Notes: generated from the letters alone by a model not told the origin. 64,000 nt of DNA from Bog-756 sp963769905 (GCA_963769905.1 CAVYNG010000001.1:1-64000); one strand, 5' to 3'. Positions 32,545-41,762 are shown, counted from the first letter of the stretch. A program made the numbers and translations.

Positions 32545-33735
32545 ATGGCATCGCACGGGATCAAGGACCGGGTGGCGATCGTCGGGATGGGATGCACCCG
32601 GTTCGCCGAACACTGGGACAAGGGCCTCGACGACCTGATCGTCGAGGCGTCCGAGGAGACCTTCGCCTCCGCGGGCCTCGGAAAGGACGATGTCGATGCC
32701 TACTGGCTCGGCACCGCGCAGTCGGGGATGAGCGGCATCACCCTCGCCCGGCCGCTGCAGATCGAGAACAAGCCGGTCACCCGCGTCGAGAACTACTGCA
32801 CCACCGGCTCCGAGGCGCTGCGGGCGGCCGCCTACGCAGTCGCCTCGGGCGCCTACGACGTGGGGATGGCCGTCGGTGCCGAGAAGGTGAAGGACTCCGG
32901 GTACCAAGGTTTGAACGCCTTCCCGATCCCGAACGACGGCACGGCTCGGACCCTCACCGCGGCAGCCATGTTCTCGATGGTCGCCCCGGCCTACGGGAAG
33001 AAGTACGGCGTCGACGACGACCAGATGGCCGAGGTCCTGGCCCGGATCTCGTGGAAGAACCACCAGAACGGTGCCCGCAATCCGCGTGCGCAATTCCGCA
33101 AGGAGGTCTCCCTCGAGACGATCTGCGGCTCACCGCGGGTGGCCGGAAGGCTCGGTGTGTTCGACTGCGCGGGCGTGGCGGACGGAGCCGCCGCGGCGAT
33201 CGTGGTCCGCGCCGAGGACGCGCACCGCTACACCGACCGGCCCCTCTACATCAAGGCGCTCTCGTTCGCCGCGGGGAGCGGATCGGGGCTCATCGACCCC
33301 GACTACGACTACACCTGGTTCCCCGAGTGCGCGCGGTCGGCAGAGGACGCCTACCTCCAGGCGGGGATCACCGACCCGCGGCGGCAGCTCGCGATGGCGG
33401 AGGTCCACGACTGCTTCACGCCGACCGAGTTGGTGCTGATGGAGGACCTCGGATTCGCCGAGCGTGGCACCGCGTGGAAGGAGGTCCTCGCCGGCACCTT
33501 CGACCGGACCGGCGCGCTACCGGTCAACCCGGACGGGGGCCTGAAGAGCTTCGGCCACCCGGTCGGCGCGTCAGGGCTCCGGATGCACTTCGAGGCCTGG
33601 CTCCAGCTACGCAGGGAGGCGACCCCCGAGCGACAGATCGAGAACGACCGGACCCTCGCGCTCATCCACAACCTGGGTGGCTATCCGGGCGAGATGGTCT
33701 CTTTCGTCTCAGTCGTCGGTACCGAGCTCGGCTGA
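32545..33735 (+). CDS. Acetyl-CoA acetyltransferase-like thiolase
   Basis: Encodes 396 residues from the ATG at 32545 (GGAAGGG upstream). SCP2-type thiolase: nucleophile Cys in VENYCTTGSEALRAAAYAV (about 87), His in VHDCFTPTELV (about 287) and KSFGHPVGASGLRM (about 335). It cleaves a 3-ketoacyl-CoA, or by analogy with Ltp2 performs a retro-aldol cleavage when paired with a DUF35 protein; the preceding gene could supply that domain. It ends tail-to-tail with the minus-strand CADD-like gene, overlapping 27 bp. Confidence 0.88.
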   Translation: MASHGIKDRVAIVGMGCTRFAEHWDKGLDDLIVEASEETFASAGLGKDDVDAYWLGTAQSGMSGITLARPLQIENKPVTRVENYCTTGSEALRAAAYAVASGAYDVGMAVGAEKVKDSGYQGLNAFPIPNDGTARTLTAAAMFSMVAPAYGKKYGVDDDQMAEVLARISWKNHQNGARNPRAQFRKEVSLETICGSPRVAGRLGVFDCAGVADGAAAAIVVRAEDAHRYTDRPLYIKALSFAAGSGSGLIDPDYDYTWFPECARSAEDAYLQAGITDPRRQLAMAEVHDCFTPTELVLMEDLGFAERGTAWKEVLAGTFDRTGALPVNPDGGLKSFGHPVGASGLRMHFEAWLQLRREATPERQIENDRTLALIHNLGGYPGEMVSFVSVVGTELG

Positions 33736-34455
33736 GGCGGGCGCCTCGGCCTCGCGCTCGTCGAGCAGCGTCCACCAGGACGCCGCGGCCCGCGCCGCGG
33801 CCGTGCCGACCTCGGTGGCGCCCGCGCCGGCCGTCACGAGGGCGTCGAGCGCCCACTCGCCGTGATCGGCATCCATGTCGGCGTGCACGTCCCAGAACGC
33901 GGTGCCGCTTCCGTCGATGCCGTAGAGGAGTCGGAGCCCCTCCGCTTTCGAGCGGGCGATGGCCGGCGCCTGCATCTCGTAGGCGGCGACGCCGGCGAGC
34001 GCGGCGACCGGGCTCTCGTCGGCGAGTTCGCGGTAAGTGTCGACGAGAGCGAGCGCTGCCGGCCCCGGCGAGGTGGACGACGATCCGTCGCTCACGCTCG
34101 CGGCGAACCGGTCGAACAGCGCGAGGTGAGGCTCGGGGTGCCCGAGTTCGTCGGCAAGATTGCGCGCGACCAGCGCGGCAGCCTCGATGCGCCCTTCTGC
34201 CTCGAGCCGCTCGCGCACGGTGTCGAGCACCGCAGGCAACGCCGCCTCGAACGCTCGGTACTGCGATGCGTACTGCGCGAGCTCCTCGCGGGCGAGACGG
34301 CCCGCCGACCACCGTTGGTAGAACGGATGCTCGAGCAGCTCGCGTCCGGCGAAAGCGGCGACGAGCGCAGTGGCGAGGTCGGTGCGGGACGAGGGCTCGG
34401 ACGCACGGTCCGCCACGGTGTCGCCGCCCATCACGATCGGGGTCTCAGTGGCCAT
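33709..34455 (-). CDS. Heme-oxygenase-like di-iron oxidase (CADD/PqqC type)
   Basis: Encodes 248 residues. A seven-helix heme-oxygenase-like scaffold is suggested by HPFYQRWSAGRLAREELAQY, YRAFEAALP (Glu ligand), LADELGHPEPHLALFDRFA (Glu and His ligands), AAYEMQAPAIARSKAEG (Glu) and ADMDADHGEWALDAL (Asp, His, Glu). These carboxylate and His positions fit the HDO group (CADD, UndA, BesC, SznF), which use two irons and O2 for oxidative cleavage or N-oxygenation. PqqC-like cofactorless activity is an alternative. The substrate is unknown. Its 3' end overlaps the thiolase gene on the other strand. Confidence 0.78.
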   Translation of the reverse strand: MATETPIVMGGDTVADRASEPSSRTDLATALVAAFAGRELLEHPFYQRWSAGRLAREELAQYASQYRAFEAALPAVLDTVRERLEAEGRIEAAALVARNLADELGHPEPHLALFDRFAASVSDGSSSTSPGPAALALVDTYRELADESPVAALAGVAAYEMQAPAIARSKAEGLRLLYGIDGSGTAFWDVHADMDADHGEWALDALVTAGAGATEVGTAAARAAASWWTLLDEREAEAPASAELGTDD

Positions 34456-34493
34456 GCCGCATCATAACGGGCCCCGGGCGAGCGCCACGGGGC

Positions 34494-35269
34494 TCAGCGC
34501 GCCGCGGCAGCGCCGCGGGCGGGGTGCGCGTACCGCCCGCTCGCGTGGTCGGGGTACGGGCCCGCGGCGTCGTCGACCCACGACCCGAGATAGTGGAGCT
34601 TGCGCTCGCGTTCCTCGGCCCGGTGTCGCATCTGCACGAGAAGGACCACGTACGCGGTGAGCGCGAGGCCTGACAGCGCGGTCAGCGTCCAGAGCACCGA
34701 GGCGCCCGGGATGAAGCCGGCCAGCATGGTCAGGACGAAGACGACGGTGAGCACGCCGAGGGTGTCGCGGCGCCGGCGAAGGGTGAGCTGGCGGGAGATC
34801 GGGTCGGGTGGCGGGAGGGGGGCGTGTCGATCCGACCGGAGGGTGGGTACGACAGCTGGTCGGCGGAGGGTGGCGGCCCGGACGGCCGACTCCTCGACAC
34901 CCGAGCGTCGGTCCGCTCGACGGCGGCGGAGGACTCGGCGGGGCCGGGCTGATCGTCGGCACCCTCGCCGAGGAAGGCGAGGGCAGGTCGCGGGAGGTCC
35001 TTCGCCCCGACGACGGTCAGGATCGGACGGGATTCGTGGTCAGGGCCTTCCGCCTCCTCGGGCGAGACCCGCCGTCCCCCGATCGAGTGCAGGCGGTAGG
35101 CGGGTGCCACGATGGGAGGCGGCGACGAGTGCTCGAGCACGCGCAGTTGCTGGTGGAAGTCCGAGATCGAGGTGATCCCGTCCACACCGCTCGTGCGCCG
35201 TCGCACCATTCCCCTGCCGAGGATCGCGATCCACACAACCGCGACGACGACCAGAAGGATCACGGGCAT
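34494..35269 (-). pseudogene. Actinobacterial membrane protein, frameshift in C run
   Basis: From ATG 35269 (GAGGGAG upstream) the protein starts MPVILLVVVAVVWIAILGRG (one helix) and continues RRRTSGVDGITSISDFHQQL, RVLEHSSPPPIVAPAYRLHS and a long disordered part. At a six-base C run (34817-34822 on the complement) the frame ends. Adding one C makes it continue as DPISRQLTLRRRRDTLGVLT followed by two helices (VVFVLTMLAGFIPGASVLWT and LSGLALTAYVVLLVQMRHRA) and ERERKLHYLGSW to the stop at 34494. Together these form one recognisable three-helix actinobacterial protein of unknown function, so the gene is either recently broken or miscalled in the homopolymer. Confidence 0.72.
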
Positions 35270-35299
35270 CAACTCCCTCGACCTACCTTCCTCGGACAA

Positions 35300-35320
35300 A
35301 AACCCTAACCACGAGGGTTT
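35300..35320 (-). promoter_or_regulatory. AAACCCT/AGGGTTT stem-loop in divergent gap
   Basis: A perfect 7-bp stem AAACCCT (35300-35306) and AGGGTTT (35314-35320) with loop AACCACG, 31 bp upstream of the minus-strand membrane-protein start and 240 bp before the GH3 gene. It is AT-richer than its surroundings. It could be an operator or a short attenuator-like hairpin; there is no evidence to choose. Confidence 0.3.
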
Positions 35321-35560
35321 CTCCGGTGGTGGATGGTCGGGGAACGACAGCGCCGACACCGACCGCGTGCGCGGTCACAACGACGCTCCCCGTGGCTTCC
35401 GTGTCTACACCCGCTCGCGTTCGCGCTCAAGCGCGCCGCGAGAGCGCAGGTGACGTGGGTCTTGCCCACCAGCCACGACACTCGGTGCACACGGCCCGTG
35501 CCCAGCCGGAGGGCCGCTCCTACGCTGTGGCGCAACAGCCGAGCACCCGGGGAGCACGCG

Positions 35561-37756
35561 ATGACCGTGGAGGAAGAGGAGGGCGCGGGAACGGGCGATG
35601 CACCGGTGGTCGAAGACCTGGTTCGATCCCTCACCGACGACGAGAAGCTCTCCTGTCTCGACGGCGACGCTCCGTTCTGGGCGGGCGTCGCCTATCTGGG
35701 CGAAGGCGGCTATCACAAGAGCCCGTTCCGCGCGGCACGGATCGAGCGACTCGGCTTCCCCGGATTCGCGTTCTCCGACGGTCCCCGCGGCGTCGTGGTC
35801 GGCCAGGCGACGTGCTTTCCGGTCAGCATGGCCCGCGGCGCGACCTTCGATCCCGAACTCGAGGAGCGGATCGGGGAGGTGATCGGGCGGGAGCTCCGGG
35901 CGGTCGGGGCCGACCTCTTCGGTGGCATCTGCGTCAACGTCCTCCGCCATCCCGCCTGGGGCCGCGCGCAGGAGACCTACGGAGAAGATCCCCACCTGGT
36001 GGGCGAGATGGGCGCCGCGCTCTGCCGTGGGGTGCAGCGGCACGCGATGGCCTGCGTGAAGCACCTCGCCTGCAACTCGATGGAGAACGCTCGGTTCCAG
36101 GTCGACGTCACGGTCGACGAGGTTCCCCTCCACGAGGTCTTCCTCCCCCACTTCCGGCGCGTCGTCGACGAGGGCGTCGCGGTGGTCATGAGCGCGTACA
36201 ACAGTGTCAACGGAAGCTGGTGTGGCGAGAGCCGCGAGTTGCTCACCGACATCCTGCGCGGCGAGTGGGGATTCGACGGCTTCGTGATCAGCGATTGGAT
36301 CTTCGGTATCCGGGACGCGGCCGGATCGCTGCGCGCGGGCCTCGACGTCGAGATGCCCTACCGTATGGTCCGGGCGAGCCACCTCTCCCAGGCGCTGTCG
36401 GACGGCACCGCGTCCTGGTCGGACGTCGATGCGACGGTCGCCCGGATCATCGCCACCCGCCGGCGCTTCGAGCCGGTCCTCGGTCGTCCGGCACCGAGCC
36501 GCGAGGCGCTGGCCTCCCCCGCGCACCGGGCCCTCGCGCGGGAAGCGGCGGCAAAGGCGGCCGTGCTGCTCCGCAACGAGCCGGTCGACGGCACACCGGT
36601 CCTCCCCCTCGAACTCTCCCCCGGCGCGAGGATCGCCCTACTCGGCAGGCTGGCGACCGCGGTCAACCTCGGTGACGGCGGCTCGAGCGACGTGTGGGCG
36701 CCCTCGGTCACAACCGTCGAGGAGGGCCTGCGAGCAGCACTGCCCGACGTCGCGATCGAGGTGGGAGGGAGCGACCCCGACGAGGCGGCCGCGATGGCGG
36801 CGTCCGCGGACGTGGCGATCGTGGTGGTCGGCTACACGCGTCACGACGAAGGGGAGTTCATCGGGGCGGGCGCGATGGAGGCCTTCACGCCGCTCTTCCC
36901 GGGTGCGGACGACCCTGCCCTCGCAGAGCACTTCGCGGACGAGATCGAGACGGAGCGTTCCCTCGAACCGCCGGAGCACGTCGCGGCCCGCTCGGACGAA
37001 CAGCCCTTCGACATCGGCGGCGACCGCATCTCGCTCCGCCTCCACCCCGAGGACGTCGCACTGGTCCGCGCGGTCGCCGCGGTCAATCCCCGGACGGTGG
37101 TGTCGCTGGTCGCGGGGAGCGCGGCGGTGATCTCCGAGTGGGACCGCGCCGTTCCCGCGATCGTCCAGTCGTGGTACTCCGGGATGGAAGGCGGGCACGG
37201 CCTCGCCGACGTCTGGTGCGGCCGGGTCGATGCCTCCGGGCGGCTCCCCTTCTCGGTGCCGGTCGAGGAGCAAGACCTCCCGCCCTTCGATTCCGGCGCG
37301 ACCGCCTTCCGCTACGACGGCTGGCACGGCTACTGGCATCTCGAGCGCCAGGGAACCGCTCCCGCCTATCCGTTCGGCTTCGGCCTCAGCTACACGACCA
37401 TCTCGTTGGAGGCGGCCGGTGCGGTCGACGACGGGGACCGCATCTTGGTCCGTGCGACCCTCCGCAACACCGGGGCGCGTGCCGGTTCCGAGGTCGTCCA
37501 GGTCTACGGGCGGCGACGCGGCTCGGACCGACCGGCGCGCCTCTGCGGGTTCGCCAGGGTCGAACTCGACGCCGGCCGATCGAGCGAAGTCGACGTGCTG
37601 GTCGACAAGCGGTCCCTCGCGGAGCGAGACCCCGAGCAGCACGTGACGGTCATCCGCGCCGGCACCTACGAGCTCCGGATCGCGCGCCACGCCGGCGACC
37701 CGGGCATCGGCCTCGAGGTCGAGGTGGGCGGAGCCCGACCACCGGGGTGGCGGTGA
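35561..37756 (+). CDS. Glycoside hydrolase family 3 (beta-glucosidase-like)
   Basis: Encodes 731 residues from the ATG at 35561 (GGGGAG seven bases upstream). Domains: GH3 N-terminal barrel (about 10-300) with AFSDGPRGVVVGQ, ETYGEDPHLVGEMG, ACVKHLACNSMEN and the nucleophile Asp in DGFVISDWIFGIRD; GH3 C-terminal alpha/beta sandwich (about 320-560, VLPLELSPGARIALLGRLA); and a fibronectin-III-like C-terminal domain with YPFGFGLSYTTISLEAAGAV. There is no signal peptide, so it acts in the cytoplasm on beta-glucosides or related oligosaccharides. The stop overlaps the methyltransferase start (GTGA). Confidence 0.9.
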   Translation: MTVEEEEGAGTGDAPVVEDLVRSLTDDEKLSCLDGDAPFWAGVAYLGEGGYHKSPFRAARIERLGFPGFAFSDGPRGVVVGQATCFPVSMARGATFDPELEERIGEVIGRELRAVGADLFGGICVNVLRHPAWGRAQETYGEDPHLVGEMGAALCRGVQRHAMACVKHLACNSMENARFQVDVTVDEVPLHEVFLPHFRRVVDEGVAVVMSAYNSVNGSWCGESRELLTDILRGEWGFDGFVISDWIFGIRDAAGSLRAGLDVEMPYRMVRASHLSQALSDGTASWSDVDATVARIIATRRRFEPVLGRPAPSREALASPAHRALAREAAAKAAVLLRNEPVDGTPVLPLELSPGARIALLGRLATAVNLGDGGSSDVWAPSVTTVEEGLRAALPDVAIEVGGSDPDEAAAMAASADVAIVVVGYTRHDEGEFIGAGAMEAFTPLFPGADDPALAEHFADEIETERSLEPPEHVAARSDEQPFDIGGDRISLRLHPEDVALVRAVAAVNPRTVVSLVAGSAAVISEWDRAVPAIVQSWYSGMEGGHGLADVWCGRVDASGRLPFSVPVEEQDLPPFDSGATAFRYDGWHGYWHLERQGTAPAYPFGFGLSYTTISLEAAGAVDDGDRILVRATLRNTGARAGSEVVQVYGRRRGSDRPARLCGFARVELDAGRSSEVDVLVDKRSLAERDPEQHVTVIRAGTYELRIARHAGDPGIGLEVEVGGARPPGWR

Positions 37757-38526
37757 GCGGCGCCGACGGCTGGGACCCGGACCAGTACAACAGGTTCGCC
37801 GCCGAGCGTGAGCAGCCGTTCTTCGACCTTGCCGCCCTGGTCGAGCGCGAGGGGTCCCCGACGGTCGCCGATCTCGGCTGTGGCGACGGACGACTCACCG
37901 CGCAGCTCGACCGCTCGCTCGGGGCGGCAAGGACGCTCGGGGTCGACCGCTCAGCCGCCATGATCGACCGCGCGAGGAAGTACGCCGTCGACGGCGTCCG
38001 CTTCGAGCTCGGCGACATCGGGACCTTCGACCGGCCCGGCGGCTTCGACGTGGTCTTCGCCAACGCCTCCCTGCAGTGGGTCCCCGACCACCGGTCGGTG
38101 CTCGGACGCTGGACGCGCTCGCTGCGGCCCGGCGGTCAGCTCGCGGTGCAGGTCCCGAGCAACGCCGACCACCCCGCGCACCTCGTCGCCTCGGAGGTCG
38201 CCGCCGAGGTGCTGGTCGACCCTCCACCCGACGCGGTCGCCGAGAACGTCCTCGCGCCCGAGGCGTACGCGGCGGTCCTCGACGAGCTCGGGTTCACCCG
38301 CCAGCACGTGCGCCTGCAGATCTACGTCCACCGGCTGGACTCGACCGCAGCCGTGGTCGAGTGGGTGAAAGGATCGACGCTCACCCGCTTCAAGCAACCG
38401 ATGGGGGAAGTGGGTTGGGCACGCTTCGTCGAGGCCTACCGGGCGCGACTCCTCGCGCGCCTCGGCGAGCGCGGGCCGTATACCTACTTCTTCAAGCGCA
38501 TCCTCTTCTGGGGCCGCCTCCCCTAG
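37753..38526 (+). CDS. SAM-dependent methyltransferase, Tam-like
   Basis: Encodes 257 residues from a GTG overlapping the GH3 stop. Class I Rossmann methyltransferase: WDPDQYNRFAAEREQPFFDL, motif I VADLGCGDGRLTAQL (about 38-52), Asp at GVDRSAAMIDRA, motif II/III FDVVFANASLQWVPDHRSVL, and the C-terminal GPYTYFFKRILFWGRLP. The pattern is closest to trans-aconitate 2-methyltransferase, which methylates trans-aconitate, but the substrate is not certain. It is coupled to the GH3 gene. The stop overlaps the DinB gene on the other strand at CTAG (38523-38526). Confidence 0.83.
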   Translation: MSGADGWDPDQYNRFAAEREQPFFDLAALVEREGSPTVADLGCGDGRLTAQLDRSLGAARTLGVDRSAAMIDRARKYAVDGVRFELGDIGTFDRPGGFDVVFANASLQWVPDHRSVLGRWTRSLRPGGQLAVQVPSNADHPAHLVASEVAAEVLVDPPPDAVAENVLAPEAYAAVLDELGFTRQHVRLQIYVHRLDSTAAVVEWVKGSTLTRFKQPMGEVGWARFVEAYRARLLARLGERGPYTYFFKRILFWGRLP

Positions 38527-39041
38527 AGCTCGGATCGGCGGCGATCGAGGACGCCTCGGACGAAGGCGGCCTGCCCCGCGTGTTCGAGGTCGTCGTCGAC
38601 CACACTGATCAGCCGGACCCCGAGCGTGACCGGCGGGTCCCAGCGCTCGTCGACGACGCGGTCGAGATCGGCGTCGCGCAGCCGTCGCACGAACCGCAAC
38701 GTCGCTTCGTGGACGGCGTCGAAGTACCCGACCAGCGCGGTCGCGTCGGCGGTGACCAGACCGACCTGCTCCGCCGAGTGGCTGTAGCCGGTGTCGTCCG
38801 GCTCGAGAGGGAGCCCGAAGCGCTCCCTCCATCCATCCGAGGTCCAGAGCTGGGCGGTCCCTGCCACCTCGGAGACGTGATCGTCCTGCACCCGGGTGAG
38901 ATGCCAGACCAGCCACGCGATCGAGTTGGCGGTGCCCTCGACGCGGGCGGCGAGGTCCTCGACGGAGAGGCCGTGGACCAGGCCGTGCACGGCCTCGCCG
39001 ACCCGGCTGAATGCGTCCTCCAACAGCTCGGCGGTGTTCAC
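38523..39041 (-). CDS. DinB/DUF664 family protein
   Basis: Encodes 172 residues from the GTG at 39041 (AAAGGAG upstream). A four-helix bundle with the metal-site residues typical of DinB-like proteins: WLVWHLTRVQDDHVSEVAG (His about 47), a middle His in YFDAVHEATLRF, and VRLISVVDDDLEHAGQAAFV (His about 156). Members of this group include mycothiol- or bacillithiol-dependent transferases. A thiol-S-transferase or unknown metal-dependent function is likely. It is downstream of the frameshifted VOC gene on the same strand, 37 bp away. Confidence 0.78.
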   Translation of the reverse strand: MNTAELLEDAFSRVGEAVHGLVHGLSVEDLAARVEGTANSIAWLVWHLTRVQDDHVSEVAGTAQLWTSDGWRERFGLPLEPDDTGYSHSAEQVGLVTADATALVGYFDAVHEATLRFVRRLRDADLDRVVDERWDPPVTLGVRLISVVDDDLEHAGQAAFVRGVLDRRRSEL

Positions 39042-39078
39042 GGAAGGCTCCTTTCCACAGCTTTCCTCAGCGCTACGG

Positions 39079-39466
39079 TCACTCGCCGTCGCGCCGGTGG
39101 CAGACCGCTTCGACGTTGTTGCCGTCGGGGTCGCGCACGAACGCGCCGTAGTAGTCGGGGTGGTACTCCGGCCACACCCGCGGCTCGTGCAGCACCGGTG
39201 CTCCGGTGCCGACCGCCGCGTCGAAGAACGCTCGCCACTGCTGCCCGGTCCGGCGCGCGGAAGGCGAGGTGGCACTCGAGCGGCGCGTCGCAGGCCTCGT
39301 TCGGCCCGATCCAGAACTCGGACTCCCCGCCGACGCCGTAGCCGATGACCTGATCGAGCTCCATCGCGCGTCCGCCGCCGAGCGGCGCGAGCACCGCGTC
39401 GTAGAAAGCGGCGGCCGCGGCAGGGTCGGCGCACTGGATCGAGACGTGGTCGATCAACGGGATCAT
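39079..39466 (-). pseudogene. VOC (glyoxalase-fold) protein, frameshifted
   Basis: From ATG 39466 the frame reads IPLIDHVSIQCADPAAAAAF and YDAVLAPLGGGRAMELDQVI, then GESEFWIGPNEACDAPLECH LAFRAP. Near 39232 the frame is lost by one extra base (or two missing), and the proper ending GAPVLHEPRVWPEYHPDYYG then FVRDPDGNNVEAVCHRR runs to TGA at 39079 in another frame. Repaired, it is a single VOC module of about 128 residues with His at the start and Glu at the end as metal ligands. Its start overlaps the ABC ATPase stop (ATGA), so it belongs to that unit. Confidence 0.75.
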
Positions 39467-40314
39467 TCTTCCAGACCTCGGGGTCCTCCCACCGGTGAGT
39501 CGGTCGCCCGCGCCGAGAAGCGGCCGTCCTTGTGCTCGACGGCGACCTCCAACCCGAAGGCCGCGGTCACCGACGGGCCGGTCAGGACTTCGGCGGCCCG
39601 ACCCGAGGCCACCATCGCCCCTTCGCGGAGCAGGGCCGCGTGGGTGATCCCCAGCGGGATCTCCTCGACGTGATGGGTCACGAAGACGAGCGGTGGGACC
39701 TCGGGGTCCTCCGCCAGCGAGGCCAGCCGGAAAAGGAGGCGTTCGCGGGCGCCGAGGTCGAGCCCGGCCGTGGGTTCGTCGAGGAGGAGCAACTCGGGCC
39801 GGGCCATCAGCGCACGGGCGAGGAGCACTTGTTGCCGCTCGCCTTCGGAGAGGAGACCGAAGGGGCGTTCGGCGAACGCCCTGCCGCCGAACCCGGCCTC
39901 GGCAAGGAGCGAGGCGGCCTGGGCGCGGTCGTCCGCGGTGTACTCGTGCCACCAGGTCTCGAGCGCGGCGGTGCGACCGGTGAGGACCACGTCGAGGGCG
40001 GGGATACCCGGTCGGAGCTGGCGGGCGACCGAAGCGCTCACGACGGCGATCCGCCGCTTCAGCTCGCGCATGTCGACCCGGCCGAGTCGCTCCCCGAGGA
40101 GCTCGACGACACCGGCCGTCGGCCAGAGGGCCGACCCCACGACTGCGAGCAACGTCGTCTTGCCGGACCCGTTCGGTCCGAGCACCGCCCAGCGTTCACC
40201 GGGTCCGACCAGCCAGGTCACCCGATCGAGGATGGCCCTTCGGTCGCGCACCACCGAGACGCCCTCGAGTCGGATCGCGGGAGCGCGACCGCTCGCTCTG
40301 CCGCGAGTGGTCAT
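39463..40314 (-). CDS. ABC transporter ATP-binding protein
   Basis: Encodes 283 residues from ATG 40314. Complete ABC ATPase: Walker A GPNGSGKTTLLAV (about 46-58), Q-loop in VVSASVARQLRPG, signature LLSEGERQQVLLARA (about 146), Walker B ELLLLDEPTAGLD and switch His in VFVTHHVEEIP. The type resembles ModF/YthP-like ATPases involved in uptake or metal-related transport. No permease is adjacent; the upstream overlapping gene is a multi-helix membrane protein of GT-C type and is not an ABC permease. Overlaps both neighbours by 4 bp, so it is in one unit with them. Confidence 0.88.
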   Translation of the reverse strand: MTTRGRASGRAPAIRLEGVSVVRDRRAILDRVTWLVGPGERWAVLGPNGSGKTTLLAVVGSALWPTAGVVELLGERLGRVDMRELKRRIAVVSASVARQLRPGIPALDVVLTGRTAALETWWHEYTADDRAQAASLLAEAGFGGRAFAERPFGLLSEGERQQVLLARALMARPELLLLDEPTAGLDLGARERLLFRLASLAEDPEVPPLVFVTHHVEEIPLGITHAALLREGAMVASGRAAEVLTGPSVTAAFGLEVAVEHKDGRFSARATDSPVGGPRGLEE

Positions 40315-41762
40315 GCGGCAGCCTCGCTCCTCGTGAGCCGGTTGCCAAGTCCGGCCAGCGCGATCGACACGGCGATGCACAGGCTCGGCACCGCCGAGAG
40401 CACGAACCGGTCGTTGCCGTAGGTGACGAGGACGACCAGCGTGTCGACGACCGCGGGTCCCGCCACGAGCACCAGTGCGAGCCGATCTCGCCGCAGGAGG
40501 ACGATCCCCGGCACGGCGGCGATCAGCACGAGGAGCGTGACCGGCCAGGCGAACCGTTGCCAACTCAGGCTTCGGGTTTCGAGCGCGTCGAGCCGAGCCT
40601 CCTGCGAGGGGTCGAAAAGCCCCCAGGCGCGTAGCACCCGCACGCCGAGGACGAGCGGAACCCGCGAGAGATGAGCCTTCGTGTATTGCCTGCCCTCGGC
40701 CTGGAGCGCCTGTCCGTAGCGCGCCTCGTCGGTCGTCGCCAGGTGGTCGTGGCCGAGGCACTTGAAATCCCAGTACCCGATCAAATCGCCGTAGTAGGTG
40801 GAGCGGCAGTTGGCGCCCGCGACGGTCTTGTCGGCCGCCGTCGAGATCAGGACCGGTGGATGGAAGGTGGTGACGTTCCGTACCAACCAGGGGGACAGCA
40901 CCGCCGCGGTGGCGAGCAGGGAGACCGCCACCCGGCCGAGTTGCGCTCGCCAGCGCTTCCCGGGCACGGAGAGGATGGCGGCCGGCACGAGGAGGAGGCC
41001 GACAAGGAGGTCCTCGCTCCGGACGAGCGCCAGCACGCCGGCTAGTGCCCCGACTCCGAGCCAGGGCACGAAGGTCCCCGACCGCGCGGCCCACGTCGCC
41101 GCCAGCAGTACGAGGACGAGCAGGGGCACCGACAGCGTCTCGGACATCGACGAACCTGCACTGGCGACGAGCGCCGGCGAGACGGCGACGAGCGCCGCCG
41201 AGATCAACCCGACGCTCGAGCGGCCGCTGATCCGCCGTCCGAGGAGACCGGTGGCTGCGACGGTCACCGCTCCGACGCAAGCGCCTGCCAGTTCCATTCC
41301 CGTCGTCGAGGTGATGCCGAGCTTGTCGATCGCGGCGAGGAAGAGGGGATAGCCGGGAGGGAAGTTGGCGCTGGCGCGCTCGATCCCATGGGTCAGGAGC
41401 GTGGCCGGATCCGAGTAGCCGCTCCCGTTCGCCAGTTCGCTGCCGAGGAGCTCGTACCCGATCGCGTCGAGACCGAGCTTGACGTGACGCCCGACCGACA
41501 GCACATAGGCGATCCGGATAGCGGTGCCGGCTGCGACGATCGCCACCAGCGGCAGGACGAACCCCCAGAGGGCGCCGCCGATGGTCCGTGATGGGCGAAC
41601 CTGTTGTCCTTCCGGGATGGCAGACTCGCAGTCCACATCTTGCCGGCGGGCAATCGGGGCGCCCGTCACGCGAGTGAGGATAGGTGGCGCAGGCTCGTCT
41701 CTCTCGCGCGAAGCATCGATGCCATGCGGGTCAAGGTCGGCCAGCAAGCCGACCAGCTTCAT
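40311..41762 (-). CDS. GT-C type membrane glycosyltransferase-like protein
   Basis: Up to 483 residues. The true start is unsure: ATG 41762 or the GTG at 41670, which would shorten the polar N-terminal tail to 34 residues. About 10-12 helices follow, beginning GFVLPLVAIVAAGTAIRIAY. The first luminal loop holds GLDAIGYELLGSELANGSGY, with Asp in place of the catalytic DD/DE of PMT-like enzymes, then NFPPGYPLFLAAID. This order fits the GT39/ArnT-type polyprenyl-sugar transferases, acting on the outer side of the membrane. Its upstream end overlaps the remnant phosphatase gene on the other strand. Stop overlaps the ABC ATPase start. Confidence 0.75.
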   Translation of the reverse strand: MKLVGLLADLDPHGIDASRERDEPAPPILTRVTGAPIARRQDVDCESAIPEGQQVRPSRTIGGALWGFVLPLVAIVAAGTAIRIAYVLSVGRHVKLGLDAIGYELLGSELANGSGYSDPATLLTHGIERASANFPPGYPLFLAAIDKLGITSTTGMELAGACVGAVTVAATGLLGRRISGRSSVGLISAALVAVSPALVASAGSSMSETLSVPLLVLVLLAATWAARSGTFVPWLGVGALAGVLALVRSEDLLVGLLLVPAAILSVPGKRWRAQLGRVAVSLLATAAVLSPWLVRNVTTFHPPVLISTAADKTVAGANCRSTYYGDLIGYWDFKCLGHDHLATTDEARYGQALQAEGRQYTKAHLSRVPLVLGVRVLRAWGLFDPSQEARLDALETRSLSWQRFAWPVTLLVLIAAVPGIVLLRRDRLALVLVAGPAVVDTLVVLVTYGNDRFVLSAVPSLCIAVSIALAGLGNRLTRSEAAA

